Assembly: GCA_949283905.1 (NCBI GenBank) | Contig: CASDUB010000084.1 | Span: 1-13,313 of the forward strand | Reading direction: 5' to 3' | Length of the DNA stretch: 13,313 nt | Source: an uncultured Lachnospiraceae bacterium | GTDB taxonomy: Bacteria > Bacillota > Clostridia > Lachnospirales > Lachnospiraceae | The notes under the pieces: model-generated | Told to the model about the DNA's origin: nothing | Seen by the model: only the letters and a program-made list of their open reading frames with translations | Databases searched by the model: none | In this document: positions 1-7,999 of the stretch, one piece after another | How the letters are laid out: each line of letters opens with the position of its first letter | Position numbering within the stretch: position 1 is the stretch's first letter | Made by a program: the position numbers and the translations under genes

Positions 1-1660
1 CCGGCTCGGCTTTCGGCGCTTCGGACTCGGTTTTGTTTACACCAATTTCGTCCTTTACACCATTCAAGGGTTTCATTGTCGGGAACAGAAGCACGTCTCT
101 TATCGCCGCGCTATCCGTAAAGAGCATGCAGAGTCTGTCGATACCGTAACCGATTCCACCTGTAGGCGGCATACCTATTTCGAGTGCATTGAGGAAATCC
201 TCATCTGTATGCTGTGCTTCGTCATCTCCTGCTGCGGCGTTTGCATCCTGCTGTGCAAAACGCTCTCTCTGATCGATAGGATCGTTAAGCTCTGAGTACG
301 CGTTGCACATTTCCCAGCCGTTCATGAACATCTCAAATCTCTCGACATAACCCGGTTTGTCAGGTTTTTTCTTCGTAAGAGGCGAGATCTCGATAGGATG
401 GTCCATAACGAATGTCGGCTGGATAAGGTGCTCCTCAACGTATTCTTCAAAGAAAAGATTGAGGATATCGCCTTTCTGATGTCTGTCCTCAAATTCTATG
501 TTATGTTCTTTTGCAAGTTTCTTTGCTTCTTCAGCGTCTTTTACCTGATCGAAGTCAACGCCTGCGTATTTCTTAACGGCATCCACCATTGTGATTCTCT
601 CAAACGGTTTTCCGAGATCCATCTCGATACCGTTATAAACGATCTTGGTAGTTCCGAGAACTTCCTGCGCTACATGGCGGTACATGTTTTCCGTAAGGTC
701 CATCATACCGTTGTAATCCGTGTATGCCTGATAAAGCTCCATAAGCGTAAACTCAGGATTATGTCTTGTATCAAGACCCTCATTTCTGAACACACGACCG
801 ATCTCATATACTTTTTCAAGGCCTCCGACTATAAGTCTCTTGAGGTAAAGCTCAAGAGAAATACGAAGTTTGAAGTCCTCGTCAAGCGCATTAAAATGAG
901 TCTCGAACGGACGAGCTGCGGCTCCGCCTGCATTTGAAACCAGCATAGGAGTTTCAACCTCAAGGAATCCCTGAGAATCAAGATAACGACGGATGCTTGA
1001 TATTATTTTTGATCTCTTTATAAATGTAGACTTTGCTTCTTCATTCATAATAAGATCTACATAACGCTGACGATAGCGGAGGTCTGTATTTGTCATTCCG
1101 TGGAATTTTTCGGGAAGTATCTGAAGGCTCTTCGAAAGAAGTGTCATCTCTGTTGCATGAATTGAAACTTCACCTGTCTTTGTTCTGAAAGCATAACCTT
1201 TCACGCCATAAATATCGCCGATATCCGATTTCTTAAAATCGGCATATGACTCTTCACCGATAGCATCCCTCGCCACATATACCTGAATGCTTCCCTGAAG
1301 ATCCTGAATATTGCAGAAAGAAGCTTTTCCCATGACACGCTTAAACATCATTCGTCCCGCAATGCTTACATTGATAGGTGATGCGTCCATAATAGCGCGT
1401 CTTTCATTGTAATCATTGTTTACAGCCTCTTTTGCGGCGTTTTCATCCATTCCTTCAGTATTTACTGCAGGACGTCCTGCGAGAAGTTCTGCTTCATGTG
1501 CGTTGTACAGTTCTTTCACTTCAGCAGAATGGTGTGTCTGATCATATTTTCTGATCACAAACGGATCACAGCCTCTCTCCTGAAGTTCGGCAAGCTTTTC
1601 ACGTCGAACCTTTAAGAGCTGATTAAGATCTGTCGCCTGGTTCTGATTTCCCTTAGCCAT
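1..1660 (-). CDS. lysS: Lysine--tRNA ligase, class II (C-terminus cut by window edge)
   Basis: Cytoplasmic LysRS, which joins lysine to tRNA-Lys using ATP. About 553 codons are visible. I read the ATG at 1660, 12 bases after the greA stop and preceded by GGAGGG. An N-terminal helix ([17 protein letters not shown]) is followed by an Ala/Glu-rich stretch that looks longer than in Bacillus LysRS. An OB-fold anticodon-binding domain follows at about residues 95-180 ([18 protein letters not shown]). Class II motif 1 lies near 212-235 (ending EVETPML), motif 2 at 291-303 ([13 protein letters not shown]) and motif 3 near 501-510 ([10 protein letters not shown]). The usual end of the family is around FPTMKPL (residue 532). 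Here the frame stays open with a Lys/Glu/Pro-rich linker ([18 protein letters not shown]) to the edge, so an extra C-terminal part exists. Some Lachnospiraceae LysRS carry a tRNA-binding (EMAP II/Trbp111-like) domain there, but that part lies outside the window. Last visible gene of the dusB-greA-lysS group. Confidence 0.96.
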   Translation of the reverse strand, partial: MAKGNQNQATDLNQLLKVRREKLAELQERGCDPFVIRKYDQTHHSAEVKELYNAHEAELLAGRPAVNTEGMDENAAKEAVNNDYNERRAIMDASPINVSIAGRMMFKRVMGKASFCNIQDLQGSIQVYVARDAIGEESYADFKKSDIGDIYGVKGYAFRTKTGEVSIHATEMTLLSKSLQILPEKFHGMTNTDLRYRQRYVDLIMNEEAKSTFIKRSKIISSIRRYLDSQGFLEVETPMLVSNAGGAAARPFETHFNALDEDFKLRISLELYLKRLIVGGLEKVYEIGRVFRNEGLDTRHNPEFTLMELYQAYTDYNGMMDLTENMYRHVAQEVLGTTKIVYNGIEMDLGKPFERITMVDAVKKYAGVDFDQVKDAEEAKKLAKEHNIEFEDRHQKGDILNLFFEEYVEEHLIQPTFVMDHPIEISPLTKKKPDKPGYVERFEMFMNGWEMCNAYSELNDPIDQRERFAQQDANAAAGDDEAQHTDEDFLNALEIGMPPTGGIGYGIDRLCMLFTDSAAIRDVLLFPTMKPLNGVKDEIGVNKTESEAPKAEP

Positions 1661-1672
1661 TTTTCCCTCCGA

Positions 1673-2155
1673 TTAGATATTTCTCTCTATTGATAAAACT
1701 TTAAATTTGATAACATCCGACGGTGTTTCTGCTTCTACAACATCGCCGATTTTAGCTCCGATAAGCGCTTTTCCGACAGGCGACTCATTGGAGATCTTGC
1801 CCTGAAGGCTGTTTGCCTCTGTGCTTCCGACGATAGAATACTCAAGTTCCTCATCGAACTCCATATCGTATAATTTTACTTTACATCCGATATTGATCTT
1901 ATCTGTAGCTGCTTCGCTTTCATCTACGATCTCGGCATTTTTGAGAATCGTCTGGATCTCCTCGATACGCGCTTCAATATCACGCTGTTCGTCTTTTGCA
2001 GCGTCATATTCCGCATTTTCAGAAAGATCGCCCTGCTCTCTTGCCTCCTGGATCTTTTTAGCTATAGCTTTACGCTGATTTACTGTTAAGTCTTCAAGCT
2101 CTGCTTCGAGTTTCTTAAGACCCGCATATGTCAAAATATTCTTTTTCGCTTCCAT
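1673..2155 (-). CDS. greA: Transcription elongation factor GreA
   Basis: GreA enters the secondary channel of RNA polymerase and stimulates cleavage of backtracked transcripts, rescuing stalled complexes. The 160-residue length is the family norm (about 158). Residues 1-80 form the N-terminal coiled coil. The tip motif EQGDLSENAEYDAAKDEQ carries the two acidic residues (D43 and E46, matching E. coli D41 and E44) that hold the catalytic Mg2+, which marks it as an active Gre factor and not an anti-Gre paralogue. The C-terminal FKBP-like domain is recognised by NESPVGKALIGAKIGDVVE. The start ATG has AAGGGAG eight bases upstream. It lies 70 bases after dusB and 12 bases before lysS, an arrangement common in Firmicutes, so it is probably cotranscribed with lysS. 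I saw no strong promoter in the 70-base gap. Confidence 0.97.
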   Translation of the reverse strand: MEAKKNILTYAGLKKLEAELEDLTVNQRKAIAKKIQEAREQGDLSENAEYDAAKDEQRDIEARIEEIQTILKNAEIVDESEAATDKINIGCKVKLYDMEFDEELEYSIVGSTEANSLQGKISNESPVGKALIGAKIGDVVEAETPSDVIKFKVLSIERNI

Positions 2156-2225
2156 TATATAAGCTCCCTTCTTTCTGTAAGAGGATATTTTAGCGCAATA
2201 AGTATAAAGTAAAACCTCCGAGATG

Positions 2226-3182
2226 TCAAGAAAATAGCGCCTTAAGCTCTTCCAATGTTTCTATATGATTCATTTTACCCCTTATTTTCGCGGCGCATCT
2301 GAATCCTTTCACATAACACGCCGCATGTGTTCTCATCTGACGTATTCCCATTGATTCTCCGTTTTCATCACAGAGCATTTTCGCATGGGTGATTATCATG
2401 TTAAAAACTTCTTCCTGCGACGGAGGCGGAAGTTCTTTTCCTGTTTGAAGATAATATTTTATCTGTTCAAAGACCCATGGATTTCCCATCGCTCCGCGGC
2501 CTATTACAATCCCGTCGCAGCCTGTTTCGTTCAGCATTTTTTTCGCGCTCGGCCCGTCTGTAACGTCTCCGTTTCCAAATACCGGAACAGATACGGCTTT
2601 CTTTACTTCTCTTATTATATTCAAATCGGCTTTTCCGCTGTAATACTGTTCCCTCGTTCGTCCGTGAACAGTTATCGCACTCACGCCGCATTCTTCCGCA
2701 AGACGCGCAACCTCGACGGCATTGATATGATCTCTATCAAACCCTGCACGTATTTTTACCGTTACCGGCTTTTTCGTGGAATTTACAAGGGCGCTTATCG
2801 CAAGACGCGCCGCCTGAAGATCTGTCATCAATGCAGATCCTTCTTTGTTTTTTACTACTTTCGGAACGGGGCATCCCATGTTGAAATCGATTATATCAAA
2901 CGGTCTGTCTTCAATCATCTTTACCGCTTCCGAAAGCGCTTCGGGTTCGCTTCCGAAAAGCTGGATCGCAGCCGGATGTTCATCCTCTGTTGTTTTCATA
3001 AGCGCGAATGTATTTCTGTTTTTATAAACGATCGCCTTCGCGCTGACCATTTCAGTCGTTACCATCCCGGCTCCATGTTCGCGGCATAACTTTCTGAAAC
3101 TGACATCCGTTACTCCCGCAAGAGGTGCAAGCCCCAACGGCGTTTCGACTTTTACATTTCCGATCATTACTTCCTTAAGCAT
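2226..3182 (-). CDS. dusB: tRNA-dihydrouridine synthase, DusB family
   Basis: FMN- and NADPH-dependent enzyme that reduces uridines in the D-loop of tRNA to dihydrouridine. The 318-residue TIM-barrel protein shows the FMN-site start APLAGVTD (19-26) and the catalytic cysteine C104 within DFNMGCPVPKVVKNKEGSAL. It also shows VKIRAG (142-147), the phosphate-binding GNGDV (203-207) and GRGAMGNPW (228-236), and ends with the small helical tRNA-binding domain. All key residues are present. Its ATG overlaps the end of the upstream DUF6145-like gene by 8 bases (ATGCTTAA), with AGAGG about nine bases before it, so the two are translationally coupled. greA and lysS follow. The assignment to the DusB subgroup rests on the VVKNKEGSALM signature and on the greA/lysS context. 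The exact target uridine cannot be read from sequence. Confidence 0.95.
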   Translation of the reverse strand: MLKEVMIGNVKVETPLGLAPLAGVTDVSFRKLCREHGAGMVTTEMVSAKAIVYKNRNTFALMKTTEDEHPAAIQLFGSEPEALSEAVKMIEDRPFDIIDFNMGCPVPKVVKNKEGSALMTDLQAARLAISALVNSTKKPVTVKIRAGFDRDHINAVEVARLAEECGVSAITVHGRTREQYYSGKADLNIIREVKKAVSVPVFGNGDVTDGPSAKKMLNETGCDGIVIGRGAMGNPWVFEQIKYYLQTGKELPPPSQEEVFNMIITHAKMLCDENGESMGIRQMRTHAACYVKGFRCAAKIRGKMNHIETLEELKALFS

Positions 3183-3522
3183 TTTCAGATCCCTCTAAAA
3201 GTTCTGCCGGAATATCTCCGTCAACGAAAATCTTATAATATAATTCAAGAGATTTAAAAAGCTCCTGCTTTTCACGCAAAAGCTGTCTTATTTTTAATTC
3301 CGCTCCGATCTCGTCATAAGCGAAATCATTTTCTTCGGAATTTGTTTTCAAAAGAAGCGTTCCGTCTTCATCATCGAATTCGACAGTAAATATGCCTCCT
3401 ATTTCTTCTGTATATAATACGCACATTATCTGAAGTTCTTCTTTGATCTGTGTAGGAAGCCCCGAAAATTCCTGATTCAGATAATATTTTTGTTCATAAG
3501 CGTTAGCTCCGCAAAGAACCAT
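3175..3522 (-). CDS. Small acidic protein, DUF6145-like, unknown function
   Basis: A 115-residue protein with no signal peptide, membrane segment or cysteine motif; its only cysteines are near the N-terminus (LCGA and IMCVLY). It begins MVLCGANAYEQKYYLN and has a central beta-rich acidic part (GGIFTVEFDDEDGTLLLKT). It ends with an amphipathic helix (KIRQLLREKQELFKSLELYY). From memory this matches the DUF6145 family of Lachnospiraceae, which typically sits next to dusB; no function is known. The start ATG is preceded by GGAGGG with a short spacer. The last eight bases overlap the dusB start, so it is probably translated together with dusB, which hints at a link to tRNA modification or translation. 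That link is only inference from position. It is the first gene after the hairpin that follows argF. Confidence 0.85.
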   Translation of the reverse strand: MVLCGANAYEQKYYLNQEFSGLPTQIKEELQIMCVLYTEEIGGIFTVEFDDEDGTLLLKTNSEENDFAYDEIGAELKIRQLLREKQELFKSLELYYKIFVDGDIPAELLEGSENA

Positions 3523-3566
3523 ATTTCCCTCCGGTGTGTTTCCAATACTTTTTTATGTAAGTGAAT

Positions 3567-3594
3567 AGCCGGTTCTCATTTCTAAGAACCGGCT
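3567..3594 (-). terminator. Perfect 10-bp hairpin after argF, candidate terminator lacking a U-tract
   Basis: AGCCGGTTCT and its exact complement AGAACCGGCT enclose an 8-base loop. The hairpin begins 18 bases after the argF stop in the direction of transcription and lies 44 bases before the next start codon. On neither strand is it followed by a run of T, so it is not a standard Rho-independent terminator. It may still terminate weakly, protect the argF mRNA 3' end, or act as a processing site between the two gene blocks. Confidence 0.5.
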
Positions 3595-3612
3595 GATATT
3601 TCTGATAATTGA

Positions 3613-4605
3613 TTATACCGCTCCAAGCGTTGCTGCCATTACGGCTTTGATCGTATGCATACGGTTTTCAGCTTCGTCAAATACAAGCGACGCCTTTGAT
3701 TTGAATACTTCGTCGGAAACTTCCATCTCCGTAAGTCCGTATTTCTCCGCTATAGTCTTTCCTATTCCCGTATTCAGGTCGTGGAATGACGGCAGACAGT
3801 GAAGGAAAATCGCGTTTGGCGAAGCAAGATTCATGATCTCCGTTGTAACCTTGTATGGTGAAAGATCATTGATACGTTTCTCCCATACTTCATCAGGTTC
3901 TCCCATCGATACCCAAACGTCAGTGCATATGATATCGGCTCCTTTGCAGGCTGCTGTTATCTGCTCCGTAAGAGTTATCGTGCCCTTGCTCTCTTCGCAG
4001 TATTCCTCGCACTGCGCCACAAGCTTAGCATCAGGGAAATATTCTTTAGGCGCGCACGCCGTAAAGTGAAGTCCGAGTTTTGAACACACTACCATAAGTG
4101 AATTTCCCGTATTGTATCGGGCGTCTCCGAGGTATACAAGCTTCAATCCTTCAAGCTTTTTGAAATGCTCTCTGATAGTAAGAATATCCGCAAGCATCTG
4201 CGTAGGATGATATTCATTTGTAAGTCCGTTCCATACCGGAACAGTAGAATACTTTGCAAGCTCCTCAACGATCTCCTGACCGAATCCGCGGTACTCTATT
4301 CCGTCAAACATACGGCAGAGAACCTGCGCCGTGTCGGCAATGCTCTCTTTTTTTCCTATCTGAGATGCGCCCGGATCAAGATATGTGCTTCCCATTCCGA
4401 GGTCATTGGCTGCAACTTCAAAAGCGCAGCGTGTTCGCGTACTTGTCTTTTCAAAAATAAGCGCAACATTTTTTCCTCGAAGCGTATCGTGAAGAACGCC
4501 TTTTTTCTTTTTCTGTTTATATTCCGCAGCAAGATCGAGAAGATAAATAATTTCTTCTTTTGTAAAATCTTTAAGCGTTAAAAAATCTCGTCCTTTTAAG
4601 TTCAT
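3613..4605 (-). CDS. argF: Ornithine carbamoyltransferase
   Basis: Transfers a carbamoyl group from carbamoyl phosphate to ornithine, giving citrulline: the sixth step of arginine synthesis, or run in reverse in arginine deiminase catabolism. The 330-residue length matches the family (E. coli ArgI 334). The carbamoyl-phosphate site STRTR is at 55-59 and HPTQ at 133-136. The ornithine-binding DVWVSMGEP starts at 229 and the catalytic-cysteine loop HCLPSFHD is at 269-276, with Ser where most members have Ala. I chose the ATG at 4605 because AAGAGGA lies seven bases before it; the in-frame TTG two codons earlier is only two bases from that site. It follows the deacetylase gene by 29 bases. No arginine repressor box and no other arg, arc or carbamate kinase gene is visible, so an anabolic or catabolic role cannot be settled. 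The symbol argF is used on the family level. Confidence 0.96.
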   Translation of the reverse strand: MNLKGRDFLTLKDFTKEEIIYLLDLAAEYKQKKKKGVLHDTLRGKNVALIFEKTSTRTRCAFEVAANDLGMGSTYLDPGASQIGKKESIADTAQVLCRMFDGIEYRGFGQEIVEELAKYSTVPVWNGLTNEYHPTQMLADILTIREHFKKLEGLKLVYLGDARYNTGNSLMVVCSKLGLHFTACAPKEYFPDAKLVAQCEEYCEESKGTITLTEQITAACKGADIICTDVWVSMGEPDEVWEKRINDLSPYKVTTEIMNLASPNAIFLHCLPSFHDLNTGIGKTIAEKYGLTEMEVSDEVFKSKASLVFDEAENRMHTIKAVMAATLGAV

Positions 4606-4614
4606 TTTCAAGTC

Positions 4615-4620
4615 CTCTTT
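4615..4620 (-). promoter_or_regulatory. Ribosome binding site that fixes the argF start
   Basis: AAGAGG(A) reads on the minus strand between the deacetylase stop and argF. Its spacing suits the ATG at 4605 and is too short for the in-frame TTG at 4611, so the shorter ArgF product is preferred. Confidence 0.7.
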
Positions 4621-4634
4621 AAAGCTCCGGGTTA

Positions 4635-6140
4635 TTAAAGTTCATACAGGCTTTGATCTGTCGGTCTGAGCGGATCGATTGCGATCGATGAATCGTAAAG
4701 ATCCTCTGTCTTATCGTTGTCTCCGTAAACAGCCCACCACAGTCTGTATCCGTCAAGGTTTCGTCTTCCCATTCGAAGGAATCCGTCTTCAAGCTGTACA
4801 AAATACTTTGAAGAATCTACGTTACAGTAGATATTGAATCCCTGGCTCTTGAGATAAGTGAATTTTTCGGCTGAACCGTAATCTTCGTTCCATGCCGCAA
4901 GATCCTGTCCGTGAGCAAAGATAATGATATCTACATCGCCTACAAGCGGTTCTACATACTGAAGCCATTTTTCTGTATCCGTCTGAAGTCTCTGCATATC
5001 TACCTCGCCGATATGAATATGACCCCAGGTATGGCTCGCAAATGTCCAGCCATCTGCCTTAAGGCAATCAGCAACAGCTTTTGCGTTAGCGCATTCTTCA
5101 TCCCAGTTGAAATCAGGATGAGCGGCAAGCCATGCTTCCTGATCCGCATCAAGTTCTACACGATCTCTGTAGCAGTAGTCTGTTCTGTATCCGAGTATTC
5201 CGTTGTATCCTGTAAGGGCTATTGTGCCTTTCGCTCCTTTATATGAGAAATCAGGGTGTTCCTCCAGGAATTTATCAAGGATAGGCACATAGTCGTAATC
5301 TCCTACCTGTGTCACGCCGTTTGCGTCAATATATTCACATGTAGGCTTTCCGTCTTCTCCTATTATCATCTTTGACGCGCATCCGCGGCCATCATAGCTG
5401 TGATAGTAAGAAAGATCGTCAAAGGATATTACAAAAGGAGTTTTTCCCTGGGGCAGATAAATATTTTTTGCCGACATATGAGTATATCCGCTTTCGTCCA
5501 CCGTCTCTTCTACCATGTCGTAAAGGCTTACAATAACGTAACCTCTTTCATACATCTGGTTTATGATCGAGTTAAACTCATCGACAGTCGTCATCCACTG
5601 ACAGAATCCGGCTGTACCTGAATCCCAGCCTGAATCTCCCGTTAATGAAAATCCTCTTGCAGGATCTACAACGAGTGAATGGAAGAATACATGAGTTATG
5701 TCGTAAGGGGTCCACTCTACCAAATTGCTTTTCTGCGTTTCGATATCCGCAATAAGCGATACGATCTCCGGATTTTCTTCGTAATTCGGAACAGCATAAA
5801 GAAGCTCTGCAGCTCCGTCAAAATCATACTGTGTTGCCATTGTTCTTGCCTGAGCTATTATAGTTTCAGTACTGTCTGCTGCCGAACTTGTTTCCGTAGA
5901 TTCAGGCGTCTGGGACGAAGTCTGTCCCTCGGTCGATCCCTGATTGTCCGTTTCTGTCTGACTTCCTGATATTACTGAAGTATCTGCTGTCTGGTCTCCG
6001 TCGTTTTGTCCCATACCGACAACAAATTTAATGGCGAATATAAGCGCTACAACAAGCGCTGCCAATATCACGCATTTAACTATAAGGGCATTGCGTCGCT
6101 GGCGTCTCCGCCTTTCTCTTTTGCTTAAATTACCTGACAT
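4635..6140 (-). CDS. Membrane-anchored NodB-like polysaccharide deacetylase family protein
   Basis: A 501-residue protein predicted to be anchored in the membrane with its catalytic part outside the cell. A basic N-terminus ([12 protein letters not shown]) leads into one hydrophobic segment (about 18-43). A Ser/Thr/Gln-rich linker (45-95) and a helical stretch resembling a tetratricopeptide unit (93-140) follow. The NodB-like domain runs from about 147 onwards. It has the family motif 1 as SFDDLSYY (239-246; D241 base, D242 metal) and motif 2 as SHTWGHIH (369-376; H370 and H374 metal ligands). The metal triad is therefore intact, but the two motifs are about 125 residues apart, farther than in classical chitin or peptidoglycan deacetylases. 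The Gly-Pro after the DD pair is replaced by LS. A role in removing acyl groups from cell-wall or capsular glycan is inferred; the substrate is unknown. The start has AAAGGTG upstream, 17 bases after the methyltransferase stop. Confidence 0.85.
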   Translation of the reverse strand: MSGNLSKRERRRRQRRNALIVKCVILAALVVALIFAIKFVVGMGQNDGDQTADTSVISGSQTETDNQGSTEGQTSSQTPESTETSSAADSTETIIAQARTMATQYDFDGAAELLYAVPNYEENPEIVSLIADIETQKSNLVEWTPYDITHVFFHSLVVDPARGFSLTGDSGWDSGTAGFCQWMTTVDEFNSIINQMYERGYVIVSLYDMVEETVDESGYTHMSAKNIYLPQGKTPFVISFDDLSYYHSYDGRGCASKMIIGEDGKPTCEYIDANGVTQVGDYDYVPILDKFLEEHPDFSYKGAKGTIALTGYNGILGYRTDYCYRDRVELDADQEAWLAAHPDFNWDEECANAKAVADCLKADGWTFASHTWGHIHIGEVDMQRLQTDTEKWLQYVEPLVGDVDIIIFAHGQDLAAWNEDYGSAEKFTYLKSQGFNIYCNVDSSKYFVQLEDGFLRMGRRNLDGYRLWWAVYGDNDKTEDLYDSSIAIDPLRPTDQSLYEL

Positions 6141-6157
6141 GTTTTTATCACCTTTCT

Positions 6158-6931
6158 TTATTTTCTTTGTTCATGCACCTTGTACATGAGCACTGCGGAT
6201 GCGACTGCGGCATTCAGCGATTCCAGACGTCCCTCCATCGGGATCTTAATAAGTGTGTCGCATTTTTCTGAAAGAGCGTCGCTTAATCCGTTTCCTTCAT
6301 TTCCGATAAAAAAAGCTGTTCCCTCTATATAAGAAGGTTCCGTGTAACTGCAAACTCCTTTTAAATGAGCTCCGTAAGTGTGGATACCGTTTTCTTTAAA
6401 CCATCTGACTGCGTTATCAGTATCTTCCTCACAGACGAACGGTACTCTGAATATCGATCCCATAGTAGAACGTATCGTCTTTGGCTGAAAAAGATCGACA
6501 CAGCCTTTAGTAAGAATGATTCCTGTCACTCCGGCTCCCTCGGCAGTTCTCATTATTGTACCAACATTTCCCGGATCCTGCAAATCTTCCAGCAATAAAA
6601 TGAACGGAGCATTCAAATCATCCCCCAGAAGATCCTTTTTTTCGTATTCCGGCTGTTTTAACACAGCCAAAATACCCTGCGGCGTCTTTGTGTCGCAGAT
6701 TTTTTCAAACAGCGGATCCGCGATTACTTCATATCTATGATCTTTTATCAGATCAGGATTATTTTTTTCAAAAGATTCTGACACAAATACCTTTTGGATC
6801 AGCTCCTTCGGAGCTTCCGAAATAATCTTTACGCCCTCAGCAACAAAAAGCCCTGTTTTTACCCGTTCTTTATGTTTCTGATTCAGCGCTTGTATTTCTT
6901 TTATCTGTTGATTTTGGGCACTTGTTATCAT
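6158..6931 (-). CDS. SpoU/TrmH-family RNA 2'-O-ribose methyltransferase
   Basis: An SAM-dependent enzyme of the knotted SPOUT class that methylates the 2'-hydroxyl of a nucleotide in rRNA or tRNA. Residues 1-95 match the L30e-like substrate-binding domain seen in 23S rRNA methyltransferases (GLFVAEGVKII). The catalytic domain carries motif 1 LEDLQDPGNVGTIMRTAEGAG (N122, R128), motif 2 FIGNEGNGL (208-216) and motif 3 IPMEGRLESLNAAVASAVLMY (230-250). All three motifs are complete, and the 257-residue length fits the RlmB/TsnR-like group. The exact target base cannot be told from sequence; a 23S rRNA target is likelier than tRNA because of the N-terminal domain. The ATG has CGGAG six bases upstream and lies 15 bases after the pfkA stop, so it is expected to be transcribed from the pfkA promoter. 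Confidence 0.93.
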   Translation of the reverse strand: MITSAQNQQIKEIQALNQKHKERVKTGLFVAEGVKIISEAPKELIQKVFVSESFEKNNPDLIKDHRYEVIADPLFEKICDTKTPQGILAVLKQPEYEKKDLLGDDLNAPFILLLEDLQDPGNVGTIMRTAEGAGVTGIILTKGCVDLFQPKTIRSTMGSIFRVPFVCEEDTDNAVRWFKENGIHTYGAHLKGVCSYTEPSYIEGTAFFIGNEGNGLSDALSEKCDTLIKIPMEGRLESLNAAVASAVLMYKVHEQRK

Positions 6932-6946
6932 TCTTCTCTCCGAAAT

Positions 6947-7933
6947 TTATTTGGTATAGCTTGATGATAAGAATCTTGAGATCTCATACTGATTAATAGG
7001 AAATTCTTTTGTCATCGCAAGACCTTCATCAATATCACAGTCAGTAAACTGCCCGTCTTTAAATACTACTACACGGTTTGTCTTTCCGTCGCGAAGCAGA
7101 TCGACAGCGTTTGATCCCATTATCGATCCGTACATTCTGTCACGGCATGTAGGACTTCCGCCGCGCTGCATGTATCCGAGTATAGTCGCGCGTGTCTCTA
7201 TACCTGTTGCCGCTTCAATCCTCTTTGCCATCGATGTCGAATGGCCTATACCTTCAGCATTGATAATAATGTGATGTGTTTTACCGCGTTTTCTGTTTTC
7301 AATGATATGATCGATGAGTTTTTCTTCATCGTAATCATAGTTTTCAGGAAGCAGGATATCTTCGGCTCCGCTTCCGAAACCGCTCCAAAGGGCGATATAA
7401 CCCGCATGCCTTCCCATAACTTCAATGATACTTACACGCTCATGGGAAGCAGATGTATCACGGACCTTATCGATAGCTTCAAGCGCCGTATTTACGGCCG
7501 TATCAAATCCGAGAGTATAATCTGTACATGAAATATCAAGATCGATCGTTCCCGGAATGCCGACTACATTTATTCCGTGATGAGCGAGCTGAAGCGCTCC
7601 TTTAAAAGAACCGTCTCCGCCGATTACGACAAGTCCTTCTATTCCGTGTTTTTTACATGTTTCCGCTGCCCTTAAAACTCCCTTTTCGGTAAGCATTTCC
7701 GGACATCTGGCCGTGTGGAGCACCGTTCCGCCGCGCTGAATTATATCGGAAACATCCTTTGCCTTCATATCAAATATTTTATCATATATAAGTCCGTCGT
7801 AGCCTTCATAAACGCCTTTGACATTTATCCCCTGTCCGAGGGCTCTACGAACAACACCTCTTATCGCCGCGTTCATTCCCGGAGCGTCGCCGCCGCTTGT
7901 GAGTACGCCTATTGTCTTTACTGCACTTTCCAT
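6947..7933 (-). CDS. pfkA: ATP-dependent 6-phosphofructokinase
   Basis: Phosphorylates fructose 6-phosphate to fructose 1,6-bisphosphate, the committed step of glycolysis. The 328-residue length is close to the classic bacterial enzyme (about 320). Motifs in order are TSGGDAPGMNAAIRG (12-26), TARCPEM (74-80), the ATP site GGDGS (105-109) and the catalytic segment PGTIDLD (127-133, base D131). SHER (163-166), MGRHAGY (173-179) and the C-terminal F6P site ETRATILGYMQRGGSP (246-261) follow. Gly in GGDGS and in PGT points to ATP rather than pyrophosphate as donor. One oddity: the nearly invariant Asn of GTIDND is Leu (L132), followed by ISCTDYT instead of the usual IPGTDYT. I start at the ATG at 7933; the in-frame GTG three codons earlier lies inside the ribosome binding site GAGGTGG. 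A promoter directly after dnaE drives it. The dnaE-pfkA neighbourhood is common in Firmicutes. Confidence 0.95.
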   Translation of the reverse strand: MESAVKTIGVLTSGGDAPGMNAAIRGVVRRALGQGINVKGVYEGYDGLIYDKIFDMKAKDVSDIIQRGGTVLHTARCPEMLTEKGVLRAAETCKKHGIEGLVVIGGDGSFKGALQLAHHGINVVGIPGTIDLDISCTDYTLGFDTAVNTALEAIDKVRDTSASHERVSIIEVMGRHAGYIALWSGFGSGAEDILLPENYDYDEEKLIDHIIENRKRGKTHHIIINAEGIGHSTSMAKRIEAATGIETRATILGYMQRGGSPTCRDRMYGSIMGSNAVDLLRDGKTNRVVVFKDGQFTDCDIDEGLAMTKEFPINQYEISRFLSSSYTK

Positions 7934-7937
7934 TTTT

Positions 7938-7944
7938 ACCACCT
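7938..7944 (-). promoter_or_regulatory. Ribosome binding site GAGGTGG of pfkA
   Basis: GAGGTGG lies four bases before the ATG at 7933. It contains an in-frame GTG (7942) which therefore cannot be the start codon, since it is part of the Shine-Dalgarno sequence itself. Confidence 0.75.
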
Positions 7945-7967
7945 CGATAAAAAATAAACTTGTAGTG

Positions 7968-7996
7968 ATTGTATACTAAAATTAACGGTTTGTGAA
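7968..7996 (-). promoter_or_regulatory. Sigma-A type promoter of the pfkA operon
   Basis: On the minus strand, a -35 box TTCACA (7991-7996, five of six to TTGACA), a 17-base spacer and a -10 box TACAAT (7968-7973, five of six to TATAAT). The -35 box begins four bases past the dnaE stop, and the predicted transcript start near 7961 leaves a short A/T-rich leader of about 28 bases. This lets pfkA and the genes behind it be transcribed independently of dnaE. No terminator hairpin for dnaE lies between, so read-through is also possible. Confidence 0.7.
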
Positions 7997-7999
7997 TAT

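Noticed and set aside
398..937. A 179-codon open frame on the plus strand inside lysS
   Set aside because: It is antisense to the conserved LysRS catalytic domain, lacks a ribosome binding site, and its product has no recognisable motif. It is a shadow of the real gene.
2187..2213. Possible promoter in the dusB-greA gap (TTTACT, 15 bases, TAAAAT)
   Set aside because: The spacer is too short and the -35 match is only four of six. A weak internal promoter cannot be excluded but is not supported.
2385..3089. A 234-codon open frame on the plus strand inside dusB
   Set aside because: The product is rich in Phe, Tyr, Arg and Cys, as antisense frames often are. It lies fully opposite the FMN-binding domain of dusB and has no supported start.
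4674..4691. Two ATCGAT palindromes close together near the end of the deacetylase gene
   Set aside because: They fall in coding sequence for a Ser-Ile-Ala-Ile-Asp-Pro stretch, where ATC and GAT codons produce them. There is no further repeat or hairpin context.
5871..6006. Low-complexity Ser/Thr/Gln-rich coding stretch that could be taken for a nucleotide repeat
   Set aside because: No exact tandem DNA unit is present. It is a disordered linker following the membrane segment of an exported protein.
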